36,037 bases of DNA, taken from the NCBI GenBank assembly GCA_017882785.1, contig JADGOV010000021.1, forward strand, positions 1 through 36,037. Direction: 5' to 3'. Below the pieces are notes generated by a model, which was given only the letters and a program-made list of their open reading frames with translations, did not search any database and was not told where the DNA came from. The stretch comes from Frankiaceae bacterium (lineage in GTDB: Bacteria > Actinomycetota > Actinomycetes > JADGOV01). The translations under genes were made by a program, and so were the position numbers. Shown piece by piece: positions 19,201-29,580 of this stretch (its first letter is position 1; each line of letters starts with the position of its first letter).

Positions 19201-19587
19201 TCAGGACTCGAGTTCCTTGGCCACGGCGGTCATCACCTCGGCCAACCGGTGCGTGTCTTTTCGGTCGGGGTAGCGACCACGGCGTAGGGCAGGCTGGACC
19301 TTGGCCTCCAGCAGCTTGATCATGTCTTCGACCAGACCGTGCAGCTCCTCCGCCGGGCGCCGGGCCGCCGCCGCGAGTGAGGGCAGCGGGTCGATGACCC
19401 GCACCGAGAGCGCCTGCTCTCCTCGTCGGCCTTCAGCCACGCCGAACTCGACCCGGGTGCCGGGCTTGAGCCCCTCCACCCCCTTGGGCAGCGCCGAGGA
19501 ATGGACGTAGACGTCGCCGCCGTCGTCGCGGGAGAGAAAGCCGAAGCCCTTCTCGTTGTCGTAGAACTTGACCTTGCCGCTGGGCAC
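19201..19587 (-). CDS. Cold-shock-domain protein with C-terminal extension
   Basis: A 128-residue protein. Residues 1-66 form a cold-shock domain with RNP1 KGFGFLSRD and RNP2 DVYVHSSAL, which binds single-stranded RNA or DNA. The remaining 60 residues form a helical extension ([32 protein letters not shown]...) absent from classic CspA. This two-part form is common in actinobacteria. The GTG start has GAGG six nt upstream. The 5' region carries an unusual G-rich repeat (19605-19684). The gene is likely monocistronic, as larE ends 148 bp upstream behind a hairpin. Confidence 0.88.
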   Translation of the reverse strand: MPSGKVKFYDNEKGFGFLSRDDGGDVYVHSSALPKGVEGLKPGTRVEFGVAEGRRGEQALSVRVIDPLPSLAAAARRPAEELHGLVEDMIKLLEAKVQPALRRGRYPDRKDTHRLAEVMTAVAKELES

Positions 19588-19604
19588 CGGAACCTCGGGT
19601 TCTA

Positions 19605-19684
19605 AAAAGGGGACTCGGTTTCTAGAGGGGACTCGGAATTGAAGGAGGACTCGGATGGGGATCGGATGGGGATTAGATGGGGAA
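19605..19684. repeat. G-rich 18-bp-period repeat upstream of the cold-shock gene
   Basis: GGGGACTCGG at 19609, GGGGACTCGG at 19627 and GAGGACTCGG at 19645 occur at an exact 18-bp period, followed by GATGGGG three times (19654, 19664, 19675). The strand carries five or more runs of four G within 80 bp, enough for a G-quadruplex. It lies just upstream of the GTG of the cold-shock gene, so it overlaps its promoter or leader. Confidence 0.65.
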
Positions 19685-19706
19685 GAGCCTTCGCCCCTAG
19701 GCTAAA

Positions 19707-19728
19707 CCGCCGCGTCCCCCCGCGGCGG
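19707..19728 (-). terminator. Probable larE terminator
   Basis: CCGCCGCG and CGCGGCGG form a perfect 8-bp stem with a 6-nt loop, 8 nt beyond the larE stop. In the larE direction it is followed by TTTAG. Confidence 0.55.
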
Positions 19729-19735
19729 GGCCGAC

Positions 19736-20602
19736 TCAGCGGAACCGCTGCGAAGCGGGTAACCCCTCGTTCATCGACCCGGAGCGGAAGCCCAGCGGGT
19801 CGACCTCGACCGACTGGAAGCCGCGTACCGAAGCGAGCAGATCTGGCCGGCGCTCAAGGACGGTGACGAGCCCGGCATCGATCTCCACTCGAGCGGTGCT
19901 GCCGAGATCCCGGACGCGAAGATCCCGCACGGCGAAGCCCGCGCGCACGAGTGCGTCTCGAAGTGTCCGTTCCGCCGTCCCCACCCGGGACAAGCGAGCC
20001 GGGGTGATCTCGATGCCGTACGCGATCCGGCTTGAGAGGCAGGCAGCTGCCGGCTTGTTCCAGGTTGGCAGCCCCCAGCGCCGACTTACCAGTCGGATCT
20101 GCGCCTTGGTCAGCCCTGCGTCGAGCAGGGGCGTCACCACGCCACGCTCGGCTGCCGCTCGGATGCCGGGACGGTAACCTGCCCGAACGTCATCCGCGTT
20201 GGTGCCGGTTGCCAGGTGTGCGTAGCCTTCGGCCGCCCCGAGCGGACCGAGGACGTCCACCAATTCGGCCTTGCAGAAATAGCAGCGGTCGCTGCCATTG
20301 GCGCGGTAGCCCGAACGCGTCAGCTCCGAGGTGGTGGGCGTCCAATGGGGGACGCCGAGACCAGCCGCGAAGATCGACGCTGCCGCCAACTCCGCCGACG
20401 GGAGGCTGGGCGACACAGCGGTGGCTGCCGCTACCCGATCAGCACCCAGGGAACGCACGGCAGCAGCCAGCAACAGGGCGGAGTCCGCGCCGCCGCTGAA
20501 CGCGACGATCACCGAGGCGAGCCCACTGAGCCCCTCGTGCAGTCTGTGAAGGCGCAGCGAAAGCTCGGTGTCAGCGTGATCCTCTGGAGTGGTTTGCGCC
20601 AC
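19736..20602 (-). CDS. larE: LarE-like ATP-dependent sulfur transferase
   Basis: LarE activates a pyridinium dicarboxylate mononucleotide and inserts sulfur to build the nickel-pincer nucleotide cofactor. The 288-residue protein has the PP-loop SGGADSALL (about residues 36-44), GTNADD..AGYRPG, and the WNKPAAACLSSRI segment with Cys188 at the position of the sacrificial cysteine of studied LarE. A further CYFC pair (Cys107, Cys110) is present, so three cysteines could support an iron-sulfur type of LarE; this is an inference. larB, larC and lactate racemase are not nearby. The GTG start has no ribosome site, and TAAGCT lies 9 nt upstream, so leaderless is possible. Confidence 0.85.
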   Translation of the reverse strand: MAQTTPEDHADTELSLRLHRLHEGLSGLASVIVAFSGGADSALLLAAAVRSLGADRVAAATAVSPSLPSAELAAASIFAAGLGVPHWTPTTSELTRSGYRANGSDRCYFCKAELVDVLGPLGAAEGYAHLATGTNADDVRAGYRPGIRAAAERGVVTPLLDAGLTKAQIRLVSRRWGLPTWNKPAAACLSSRIAYGIEITPARLSRVGTAERTLRDALVRAGFAVRDLRVRDLGSTARVEIDAGLVTVLERRPDLLASVRGFQSVEVDPLGFRSGSMNEGLPASQRFR

Positions 20603-20716
20603 GAAATGCAGCTTAGTCCGATCGCGATGCAGACAAGCCGGCGAGGAAACCCTAGCCTCGCATCGTTCGTTCGGCCGACGCTCGGCCGCCCAATGCGCAC
20701 CCCCGCTTGGCTTCGC

Positions 20717-20722
20717 TACTGT
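20717..20722 (+). promoter_or_regulatory. -10 box for the PT-rich lipoprotein gene
   Basis: TACTGT lies 9 nt before ATG 20732 in a 129-bp divergent spacer with larE. This would give a very short 5' leader, although AGGGAG also lies close to the ATG. Confidence 0.35.
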
Positions 20723-20731
20723 TAGGGAGCC

Positions 20732-21781
20732 ATGACTAGCCTTCCGTATCGTCGCATGTGTCGAGCCGCCGCCGTCCTGGGTGGCACAGTCCTACTGAGC
20801 GGCTGTGGGGCGAACGGATCGGGAGCGCGAAAGGTCGCGAACTCCGCCGATTTGGCCCAACCGGTGCCGTTCAGCGCCGCCTCGTCCATCGCCGCACCGA
20901 AGCATGCCAATGTCGTGCGTGCCGGGGAGGCACTCGCGGCCGCCGAGTATGCGCTCTACCAGGAGATGTCCCCGGTGCAGGGATCGCTGCTGGACGCCTA
21001 CCTTCGTCGGCTCGCCGGGGCCTCCGCGAATACCCAGCGATATGTGCAGAACATCGCCGCTCACGGCAGTTGCACCACCGTGGGAACGGCGGTGACCGCG
21101 GCCAGTGCCGGCGTGACCAAACAGCTGGACGCGGCAGTGGGTCGTTTCGACGGTCAGGTCTCCACGATCAAGGCCCATCTGGCCAAGGTTGCTACCGACC
21201 GGGCCGCGGTCGCCAAGGCGACGGCAGCACTGAAAGCTGCGCTGGTGGATGACCCCGGCGCCTGGCAGGTCCCCGGCGTGGACACCAGCGGCACGACGCT
21301 GGAATCCACCGGTGAGTGGCAGATCACCGAGGCGGATGCCATCGCGACGTCGCAGAACAAGGCCGCCTCTTACTCAGCAATCCGCGACCAAGCCTTCACT
21401 CGGGCCCTCGACGTTCGTCGTTCGTGCCTCTCAGCCGCCTCCCGCGAGCGAGTGCGGGCCGTCCACCATCGCACCATCCACACCCCGAGCACGGCCACCC
21501 GCTCCGCCCCCCATCACACGACTGTGACAGAGCCGACTCCCGGGTCCGGCAAGACGTCGATACCGGCCGAGACCGCCACCACCCCGACGCCGACACCGAC
21601 ACTGACCGGCACCACCACACCGACACCGACACCGACCGGCACCACCACACCGACACCGACCGAGACCACCACCACCCCGCCCGCGACCACGAGCTCGTCG
21701 CCGGCAACTCCACCAGCCTCCACGGCCGTTTCGACGCTGGAGTCCACGTCGGCCTCGACGTCGCCGTCCACCGGGCCGTAA
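20732..21781 (+). CDS. Lipoprotein with helical domain and Thr/Pro-rich tail
   Basis: The 349-residue protein has a lipoprotein signal ending LLSGC (Cys at about residue 25), so it is anchored to the outer face of the membrane. Residues about 55-235 are Ala-rich and mostly helical (LAAAEYALYQEMSPVQGSLLDAYLRR..., a possible coiled coil around VSTIKAHLAKVATDRAAVAKATAALKAAL). The last 100 residues are a flexible wall-spanning tail of TPTPT and TGTTTPTPTP repeats. I do not recognise the family. At DNA level the tail contains a 30-bp unit repeated about twice. It is divergent from larE. Confidence 0.75.
   Translation: MTSLPYRRMCRAAAVLGGTVLLSGCGANGSGARKVANSADLAQPVPFSAASSIAAPKHANVVRAGEALAAAEYALYQEMSPVQGSLLDAYLRRLAGASANTQRYVQNIAAHGSCTTVGTAVTAASAGVTKQLDAAVGRFDGQVSTIKAHLAKVATDRAAVAKATAALKAALVDDPGAWQVPGVDTSGTTLESTGEWQITEADAIATSQNKAASYSAIRDQAFTRALDVRRSCLSAASRERVRAVHHRTIHTPSTATRSAPHHTTVTEPTPGSGKTSIPAETATTPTPTPTLTGTTTPTPTPTGTTTPTPTETTTTPPATTSSSPATPPASTAVSTLESTSASTSPSTGP
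21595..21660 (+). repeat. 30-bp tandem repeat coding PTPT/TGTTT units
   Basis: Two near-identical 30-bp units (differing at one base) encode TGTTTPTPTP-type decapeptides in the lipoprotein tail. Expansion or contraction would keep the frame. Confidence 0.6.
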
Positions 21782-21878
21782 GCGCTGCTGCACCCCGGGG
21801 TCTGTCGTCGTCGGTCAGCGCGCCGCATGGGTGCTGCATGGGCATTGCCGGTACCTGCAATCCCCGCGGGCTGGTGGA

Positions 21879-23531
21879 TCAGGCGGTAACTGTGGTGGCG
21901 ACGGCCTGCAGCCCGAGCGAACGCACCGACTCATCTCGCATCAGATACTTCTGGATCTTGCCGGTGACGGTCATCGGGAAGTCCTCGACGAAGAGCACGT
22001 AACGCGGCACCTTGTAGTGGGCCAGGCTGTCACGGCAGAAATCGCGAACCTGCTCCTCGGTCACCTGCGCGCCCAGGCGCACCTTGACCCAGGCGCAGAG
22101 CTCCTCGCCGTAGCGCGCGTCCGGGACACCGACGACCTGCACATCGGCGATGGCCGGGTGGCTGTAGAGGAACTCCTCGACCTCGCGGGGGTAGATGTTC
22201 TCCCCGCCCCGGATGACCATGTCCTTGCTGCGGCCGACGATGCTGCAGTAGCCCTCGACATCCATCGTCGCCAGGTCTCCGGTGTGCATCCAACCGGCGC
22301 CGTCAACTACGCCCGCGGTCTGCTCCGGGTCGTTCCAGTAGCCGAGCATGACCGAGTATCCGCGGGTGCAGAACTCCCCCCGCGCGCCGCGCGGCACGGT
22401 CAGCCCGGTTTCGGGGTCGACTACCTTTACCTCGATGTGTGGGCCGGGGCGACCCACACTGGTCACCCGTCGCTCGAGATCGTCGTCCGCCCGGGTCTGG
22501 GTGGAAACCGGCGAGGTCTCCGTCATCCCGTAACAGATAGTCACCTCGCTCATGCCCATATCGGCCACGACCCGCTTCATTACCTCCACCGGGCACGGTG
22601 AACCGGCCATGATGCCGGTGCGCAGCGAGGAGAAGTCGTACGTCCCGAACTCGGGCAGGCCCAGTTCGGCGATGAACATCGTCGGTACGCCGTACAGGCT
22701 GGTGCACCGCTCCGCGACGGCCGCGTCGAGGGTCGCCTTCGGGTCGAACGACGGCGCCGGATAGACCAGCGCCGCGCCGTGCGTGGTGGCCCCGAGATTG
22801 CCCATGACCATGCCGAAGCAGTGATAGAGCGGGACCGGGACGCACACCCGGTCCTGCTCGGTGTAACCGCAGAGCTCGCCGACGAAGTATCCGTTGTTGA
22901 GGATGTTGTGGTGGCTGAGGGTGGCACCCTTGGGAAAGCCGGTGGTTCCGCTGGTGTACTGGATGTTGATGGGGTCATCGAAGCTGAGCCCCGCGGCGGC
23001 ATCGTGGAGCCGGTGGGTCGGAGTGGAGTCGCCGCGCTCCTGCAGGGTGTCCCACTGCGCCGAGCCGAGGAAGATGACCCCTTCCAGGGCGGCGAGACTC
23101 GGCCGCAGCTCAGCGATCATGTCGACCAACGACGTGCCCTTCAGCTCCGTCACGCTGATGAGGAGCCGGACTCCGGCCTGCTGCAGGACGTAGGCCAGCT
23201 CTGCGCTGCGGTACGCCGGATTGATGGTGACGAGAATGGCGCCGATCTTGGCCGAGGCGTACTGGACGACGGTCCACTCCATGCAGTTGGGCGCCCAGAT
23301 ACCGACCCGGTCGCCCTTGTCCACCCCGAGGTCCAGCAAGCCGAGGGCGATCGTGTTCACCGCGGCGTTGAACTCCCGGTAAGTCAGGCGCTGGCCGCCG
23401 GCCACGTCGATCAGTGCGTCCCGGTCGCCGAACCGGGCTGCCACGCGTTCCAGGTTGGCGCCGATCGTTTCCCCGAGAAGTGGAACGCCGGAAGTGCCGT
23501 GGCCGTAGGAGAGGGGAGCAGGCAGACGCAT
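21879..23531 (-). CDS. Acyl-CoA synthetase (AMP-binding, FadD type)
   Basis: A 550-residue ANL-family ligase that activates a carboxylic (probably fatty) acid to acyl-CoA through an acyl-adenylate. Seen: the P-loop [18 protein letters not shown], adenine-site [22 protein letters not shown], the hinge [15 protein letters not shown] and the C-terminal catalytic lysine in [13 protein letters not shown]. Chain-length preference cannot be read. The start at ATG 23531 has GGAGG 5 nt upstream; the longer ORF extends through a DevR-like box and is rejected. It converges with the PT-rich lipoprotein gene. Confidence 0.9.
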   Translation of the reverse strand: MRLPAPLSYGHGTSGVPLLGETIGANLERVAARFGDRDALIDVAGGQRLTYREFNAAVNTIALGLLDLGVDKGDRVGIWAPNCMEWTVVQYASAKIGAILVTINPAYRSAELAYVLQQAGVRLLISVTELKGTSLVDMIAELRPSLAALEGVIFLGSAQWDTLQERGDSTPTHRLHDAAAGLSFDDPINIQYTSGTTGFPKGATLSHHNILNNGYFVGELCGYTEQDRVCVPVPLYHCFGMVMGNLGATTHGAALVYPAPSFDPKATLDAAVAERCTSLYGVPTMFIAELGLPEFGTYDFSSLRTGIMAGSPCPVEVMKRVVADMGMSEVTICYGMTETSPVSTQTRADDDLERRVTSVGRPGPHIEVKVVDPETGLTVPRGARGEFCTRGYSVMLGYWNDPEQTAGVVDGAGWMHTGDLATMDVEGYCSIVGRSKDMVIRGGENIYPREVEEFLYSHPAIADVQVVGVPDARYGEELCAWVKVRLGAQVTEEQVRDFCRDSLAHYKVPRYVLFVEDFPMTVTGKIQKYLMRDESVRSLGLQAVATTVTA

Positions 23532-23613
23532 GGACGCCTCCATGAGGATCCGAGGTCGCGGACCGGTGCCTGGCGACTGGGTCCAGCCCACACCCGTCGG
23601 GGCGGGACGGCTA

Positions 23614-23627
23614 GGGACTGAAGTCCC
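23614..23627. promoter_or_regulatory. DevR/DosR-box-like palindrome upstream of acyl-CoA synthetase
   Basis: GGGACTGAAGTCCC has both six-base arms of the dormancy-regulator box (GGGACT..AGTCCC) intact, about 80 nt before the acyl-CoA synthetase start and about 70 nt before the divergent helicase-associated gene. The outer bases fit the longer consensus poorly. Confidence 0.45.
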
Positions 23628-23682
23628 GCCGATCCGCACGAGCGCCCGCGCGCCAGCTGTCGGAACCACCGCTGGGCACGCC

Positions 23683-23688
23683 TAGCGT
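23683..23688 (+). promoter_or_regulatory. -10 box for the leaderless helicase-associated gene
   Basis: TAGCGT ends exactly 6 nt before GTG 23695, the spacing of a leaderless transcript. Confidence 0.5.
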
Positions 23689-23694
23689 AGGGAC

Positions 23695-25674
23695 GTGACA
23701 CCGTCCGGAGGGCTCACCGAGGAGCTGCGCGCACGCACCGATGAGGACTTGGCGGCGCTGTTCGCCGTGCGCCCAGACCTGCTCGTCCCCCTCCCGCCGG
23801 ACGTCGACACGCTGGCGGTGCGGGCGCTCTCGCGCTGGTCGATCTCGGCGGCGCTGGCCGGCCTCGACCTGTGGTGTGGGGAGTTGGCCCAGGCACTGGT
23901 CGCGCTGCCGGCCCCGACGTCCTATGCCGCGGTGGGTGCGGCTCTCGGCGCCGAACCCGCTGACGTCGCCCGTGGTCTGGACCGGCTTTGTGCCCTGGCG
24001 CTGGCCTGGGGCGAGCCGACCGCCCTCGCGGTGGCCCCACCGCTGCACGGCATGCTCAGTGCGTCGCTGGCTCGGCCCAGCCACCCGATGCCGCCGCCGG
24101 TCGGCCGGCGCCAGATCGGCGCCGAGACTGCCGACCGGGCAGCCGGCGCCGCGGCGGCCGGAGTGGTACGCCTCCTAGATGAGCTGGTGGAGTCGTGGGG
24201 GGCCGCGCCGCCCGCGGTGCTGAAAAGCGGCGGCCTCGGGCTCCGTGACTCGCGCCGCACCGCGGCCGCTCTGGACGTGCCGGAGGAGACGGCGGTAGTC
24301 CTGGCCGAGGTGGCCTACGCCGGCGGACTGGTCGCCGCCTCGCCCGGATACGACGCTGTCTGGTTGCCGACCCCGACCTACGATGCGTGGCAGACCAAAC
24401 CGGTCGGCGCGCGCTGGATAGCCTTGGCCACCGCCTGGCTCGGTATGCCGCGCGCGCCGGGTCGCGCGCTGACCCGTGACGAGCGGGGCAAGACCCGCAC
24501 CGCGCTCAGTCCTGAGCTGATGGAGTCGCGCGAGCCGGACCAGCGCCGGGCGCTGCTGCAGGTGCTGGCCGAGTTGCCCTCAGGCGCGGCGGCTACCCCC
24601 GGCGACGTGGTCGCGATCGTCCAGTGGCAGCGGCCCCTGACGTTCGACCCGCAGCTCGCCGTCGACACACTCACCTCGGCCGAACTGCTCGGTGTCACCG
24701 GCCGCGCGGCCATGACAACGGCCGGACGCGCCCTGCTGGCCGGACAGGAGGCCACCGCGGCCGCAGCGGTCAACCCGCACTTGCCCGCCCTGCTCGATTC
24801 AGTCCTTCTGCAGGCCGACCTGACTGCTGTCGCACCGGGACCACTGGCACCGACACTGGCCAGCGAGCTGCGGCTGCTGGCGGACGTGGAGTCCACCGGC
24901 GGCGCGACGGTGTACCGGTTCAGCGAGGCGTCGCTGCGCCGGGCTTTCGACGCGGGCCGCAGCGCGGATGACGTCCTGCAACTGCTCCACCAGCGGTCGA
25001 GGACGCCGGTACCGCAGGCGCTGGGCTATCTCATCGAGGACGTGGGGCGCCGGCACGGCCGGATTCGGGTCGGTAGCGCCCAGGCTGTGCTGCGCTGTGA
25101 CGACGAGGCATTGCTCGCCGAGGTGCTCGCCACTCGCCGGGCCGGCGCGCTGCGACTGCGCCGGCTGGCACCGACAGTCCTCGCCGCACAGGCGCCGGTC
25201 GAGGCGGTCGTGGACGCGCTGCGGGCCGCCGGCTTCGCCCCGGCGATCGAGTCGGCGGAGGGTACTGTCGTGGTCGAACGCCCGCCTCGGCGACGAACGC
25301 CGGCCCAGACCGAGCAGCCCGGCCGCCAGGTCTGGCCGCCGCAGCCGCGGCCGGAGCAGGTGCAGGCGGCCGTGCGGGCACTTCGGGCCGGCGAGCGGGC
25401 CGCCCGCCATCGGCCGGCCGAACCGGGTACGCACGGGCCCTCGGTCACTACCCCGATGGAGACCCTGCACCTGCTGCGGCAGGCGGCCCGTGACGGCCGC
25501 GGCGTGTGGATCGGCTACCTCAACGCCGCAGGCGTGGCGTCGACCCGGATCATCGAACCGGCTTTCGTCGACGGCGGGTACGTCACAGCCTTCGACCATC
25601 GTCGCGGAGAGCGCCGCACATTCGCGGCCCACCGCATCACAAGTGCGGCGCTGGTAAGCGAGGATGAGCTGTGA
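23695..25674 (+). CDS. Helicase-associated protein with C-terminal WYL-like domain
   Basis: A 659-residue partner protein seen upstream of bacterial XPB in actinobacteria. The first 250 residues are winged-helix-rich (LTEELRARTDEDLAALFAVRPDLL start), and the middle carries the XPB/Ssl2-like helicase-associated domain (about residues 380-540, with FSEASLRRAFDAGRSADDVLQLL, LGYLIEDVGRRHG). The end (about 590-655) is WYL-like: WIGYLNAAGVASTRIIEP, GYVTAFDHRRGERRTFAAHRI. WYL domains sense nucleic acids or ligands, so a regulatory role for the helicase is plausible. The stop overlaps the XPB start by 4 nt. Confidence 0.82.
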   Translation: MTPSGGLTEELRARTDEDLAALFAVRPDLLVPLPPDVDTLAVRALSRWSISAALAGLDLWCGELAQALVALPAPTSYAAVGAALGAEPADVARGLDRLCALALAWGEPTALAVAPPLHGMLSASLARPSHPMPPPVGRRQIGAETADRAAGAAAAGVVRLLDELVESWGAAPPAVLKSGGLGLRDSRRTAAALDVPEETAVVLAEVAYAGGLVAASPGYDAVWLPTPTYDAWQTKPVGARWIALATAWLGMPRAPGRALTRDERGKTRTALSPELMESREPDQRRALLQVLAELPSGAAATPGDVVAIVQWQRPLTFDPQLAVDTLTSAELLGVTGRAAMTTAGRALLAGQEATAAAAVNPHLPALLDSVLLQADLTAVAPGPLAPTLASELRLLADVESTGGATVYRFSEASLRRAFDAGRSADDVLQLLHQRSRTPVPQALGYLIEDVGRRHGRIRVGSAQAVLRCDDEALLAEVLATRRAGALRLRRLAPTVLAAQAPVEAVVDALRAAGFAPAIESAEGTVVVERPPRRRTPAQTEQPGRQVWPPQPRPEQVQAAVRALRAGERAARHRPAEPGTHGPSVTTPMETLHLLRQAARDGRGVWIGYLNAAGVASTRIIEPAFVDGGYVTAFDHRRGERRTFAAHRITSAALVSEDEL

Positions 25675-27317
25675 CCGACGGCCCGTTGATCGTGCAGTCC
25701 GACAAGACCCTGCTGTTGGAGGTCGACCACCCCGCGGCGCCTGAGTGCCGGTCGGCGATCGCGCCGTTCGCCGAGCTAGAGCGCGCCCCGGAGCACGTGC
25801 ACACCTACCGGGTCACGGCGCTGGGGTTGTGGAATGCCCGCGCCGCCGGACACGACGCCGAGCAGGTGGTCGACGCGCTGCTGCGGTTCTCCCGGTACCC
25901 GGTGCCACACGCTCTGCTCGTCGACGTGGCCGAGACGATGGCCCGCTACGGCAGGCTGCGGCTGCGCAACGATCCCGCTCACGGACTCGTCCTTGCCAGC
26001 ACCGACCCCGCGGTGCTCGCCGAGGTCGTGCGGTCCAAGAAGATCGCGCCGCTGCTCGGGCGGCACCTGGACGCGGACACCGTGCTCGTGCATGCCAGCC
26101 AACGCGGGCACCTCAAGCAGCTGCTGCTCAAGCTGGGTTGGCCGGCTGAGGATCTGGCCGGGTACGTCGACGGCGAGGCGCACACGATCGCCCTGCGCGA
26201 GGAAGGGTGGTCGCTGCGGACCTACCAGCAGGACGCGGTCACCGGCTTCTGGCACGGTGGCTCAGGGGTGGTGGTGCTGCCGTGCGGCGCCGGCAAGACC
26301 ATCGTCGGCGCGGCCGCGATGGCCGAGGCGGCGGCAACGACGCTGATCCTGGTGACGAACACGGTCTCGGCCCGGCAGTGGCGGGCGGAGCTGCTCAAGC
26401 GGACCACGCTGACCAACGAAGAGATCGGCGAGTACTCAGGGGAGCGCAAGGAGATCCGGCCGGTGACGATCGCCACTTACCAGGTGATGGTCACCAAGCG
26501 GAAGGGCGAGTTCCCCCACCTCGGGGTCTTCGGCGCGCGCGACTGGGGACTCATCGTCTACGACGAGGTGCACCTGCTGCCGGCGCCGGTGTTCCGGTTC
26601 ACCGCGGACCTGCAGTCCAGGCGGCGGCTGGGCCTGACCGCCACGCTCGTCCGTGAGGACGGCCGTGAGGGCGACGTCTTCTCCCTGATCGGGCCGAAGC
26701 GCTACGACGTGCCGTGGCGGGAGATGGAGGCACAGGGCTGGATCGCGCCGGCGGACTGCGTGGAGGTACGGGTGACGCTCTCCGACGACGCCCGGCTGCA
26801 GTACGCCACCTCCGAACCGGCGGACCAGTACCGGGTGTGCGCCACCGCACCGGCCAAGCTGCGGGTGGTCGAGGCGCTGATCCGACGGCACGCCACCGAC
26901 AGGGTGCTGGTGATCGGCGCGTACCTGGACCAGATCGACACGCTGGCCGAGCGGTTGGGCGCACCGTCGATCACCGGCAGCACCCGCAACGCCGAGCGCG
27001 AACGGCTCTACGAGGCCTTCCGCAACGGTGAGGAGCGGCTGCTCGTGGTCTCCAAGGTGGCCAACTTCTCCATCGACCTGCCGGAGGCGAACGTCGCTAT
27101 CCAGGTCTCCGGCACGTTCGGCTCGCGGCAGGAGGAGGCCCAGCGGCTCGGCCGAATCCTGCGGCCCAAGGCGAACGGTGGCGGCGCGCGGTTCTACGCC
27201 GTGGTCGCCAGGGACACCCTGGATGCCGAGTACGCCGCCCACCGACAGCGCTTCCTCGCCGAGCAGGGCTACGCCTACGAGATCGTCGACGCGGACGCGG
27301 TCCTGGCCGAGGACTGA
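25671..27317 (+). CDS. DNA repair helicase XPB
   Basis: A superfamily 2 DNA helicase of 548 residues. It has an N-terminal helicase-associated domain like that of its partner (residues 1-175), then Walker A PCGAGKT (204-210), the DEVH box (298-301), a TAT motif with the RED motif of XPB (VRED, 328-330), and C-terminal helicase motifs including SGTFGSRQEEAQRLGRILRPK with the arginine finger. Bacterial XPB unwinds 3' to 5' and is linked to DNA repair. GTG overlaps the preceding stop (GTGA), showing translational coupling. A 180-bp spacer separates it from convergent groEL. Confidence 0.94.
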   Translation: MTDGPLIVQSDKTLLLEVDHPAAPECRSAIAPFAELERAPEHVHTYRVTALGLWNARAAGHDAEQVVDALLRFSRYPVPHALLVDVAETMARYGRLRLRNDPAHGLVLASTDPAVLAEVVRSKKIAPLLGRHLDADTVLVHASQRGHLKQLLLKLGWPAEDLAGYVDGEAHTIALREEGWSLRTYQQDAVTGFWHGGSGVVVLPCGAGKTIVGAAAMAEAAATTLILVTNTVSARQWRAELLKRTTLTNEEIGEYSGERKEIRPVTIATYQVMVTKRKGEFPHLGVFGARDWGLIVYDEVHLLPAPVFRFTADLQSRRRLGLTATLVREDGREGDVFSLIGPKRYDVPWREMEAQGWIAPADCVEVRVTLSDDARLQYATSEPADQYRVCATAPAKLRVVEALIRRHATDRVLVIGAYLDQIDTLAERLGAPSITGSTRNAERERLYEAFRNGEERLLVVSKVANFSIDLPEANVAIQVSGTFGSRQEEAQRLGRILRPKANGGGARFYAVVARDTLDAEYAAHRQRFLAEQGYAYEIVDADAVLAED

Positions 27318-27442
27318 CCTGGCCCCGCCCCGCCTTGCCGACTGGCCCCCCGCCCGGCCCTTCCTGCTCGTGCTCGTCGCCCACTCAGGACAGTTGACGC
27401 GCAGGCACGGTCTTCGTCCACAGCCAAGCGATGGCATGCGGA

Positions 27443-27472
27443 AGGGGCGACCCCCCGAAGGAGGCCGCCCCT
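27443..27472 (-). terminator. groEL terminator hairpin
   Basis: AGGGGCG and CGCCCCT form a 7-bp stem, and the enclosed CCTCC and GG-rich segments can pair further around a TTC loop. It lies 26 nt beyond the groEL stop, between convergent groEL and XPB, and may serve both. Confidence 0.55.
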
Positions 27473-27497
27473 GTCCGTGGTGCCGTTCCGGGACTTC

Positions 27498-29247
<1,750 letters not shown>

Positions 29248-29254
29248 ACCATTG

Positions 29255-29281
29255 TTAGCACTCTCCAGCGGGGAGTGCAAG
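29255..29281. promoter_or_regulatory. CIRCE operator, distal copy
   Basis: TTAGCACTC, nine bases, GAGTGCAAG. The left arm is perfect and the right arm has two changes. It is spaced 7 bp from the other copy. HrcA binds such elements to repress chaperonin genes until heat stress. Confidence 0.85.
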
Positions 29282-29372
29282 CGCTTCCGCACATGCCGGG
29301 ACGGCGCCTGCGGGGCGCTGGGTCCCGCCGCGGTCCGGTCGCGTCGGCAAGGCTGGCCCGCCCGCTTCGGCT

Positions 29373-29518
29373 CGCCGATCATGCTCCAACAGGCATTGGC
29401 TGCGCCGATCATGCTCCAACGTGCGTCGGCGCACGAGGCGGAACGCGCCTTCTCGCATGATCGGCGCGCTGCCGGCCCCACGCCCCGGCTGGAACGCGCG
29501 TTCTCGCATGATCGGCGC
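29373..29518. repeat. REP-like cluster: four copies of a GCCGATCATGC unit, two direct and two inverted
   Basis: CGCCGATCATGCTCCAAC occurs at 29373-29390 and 29403-29420 (30-bp period). The inverted form GAACGCGCCTTCTCGCATGATCGGCGC occurs at 29441-29467 and, with one change, at 29492-29518 (51-bp period). The last copy contains the perfect palindrome GAACGCGCGTTC. All four share the 12-mer CGCCGATCATGC or its complement. The small ORFs called here on both strands are by-products of the repeats. Confidence 0.75.
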
Positions 29519-29580
29519 ACCCAAGGTGGAGGCCAAGGCCGATACCGAGGCGACCTCAGCCCGGCGCCCGGGAGCAGCCC

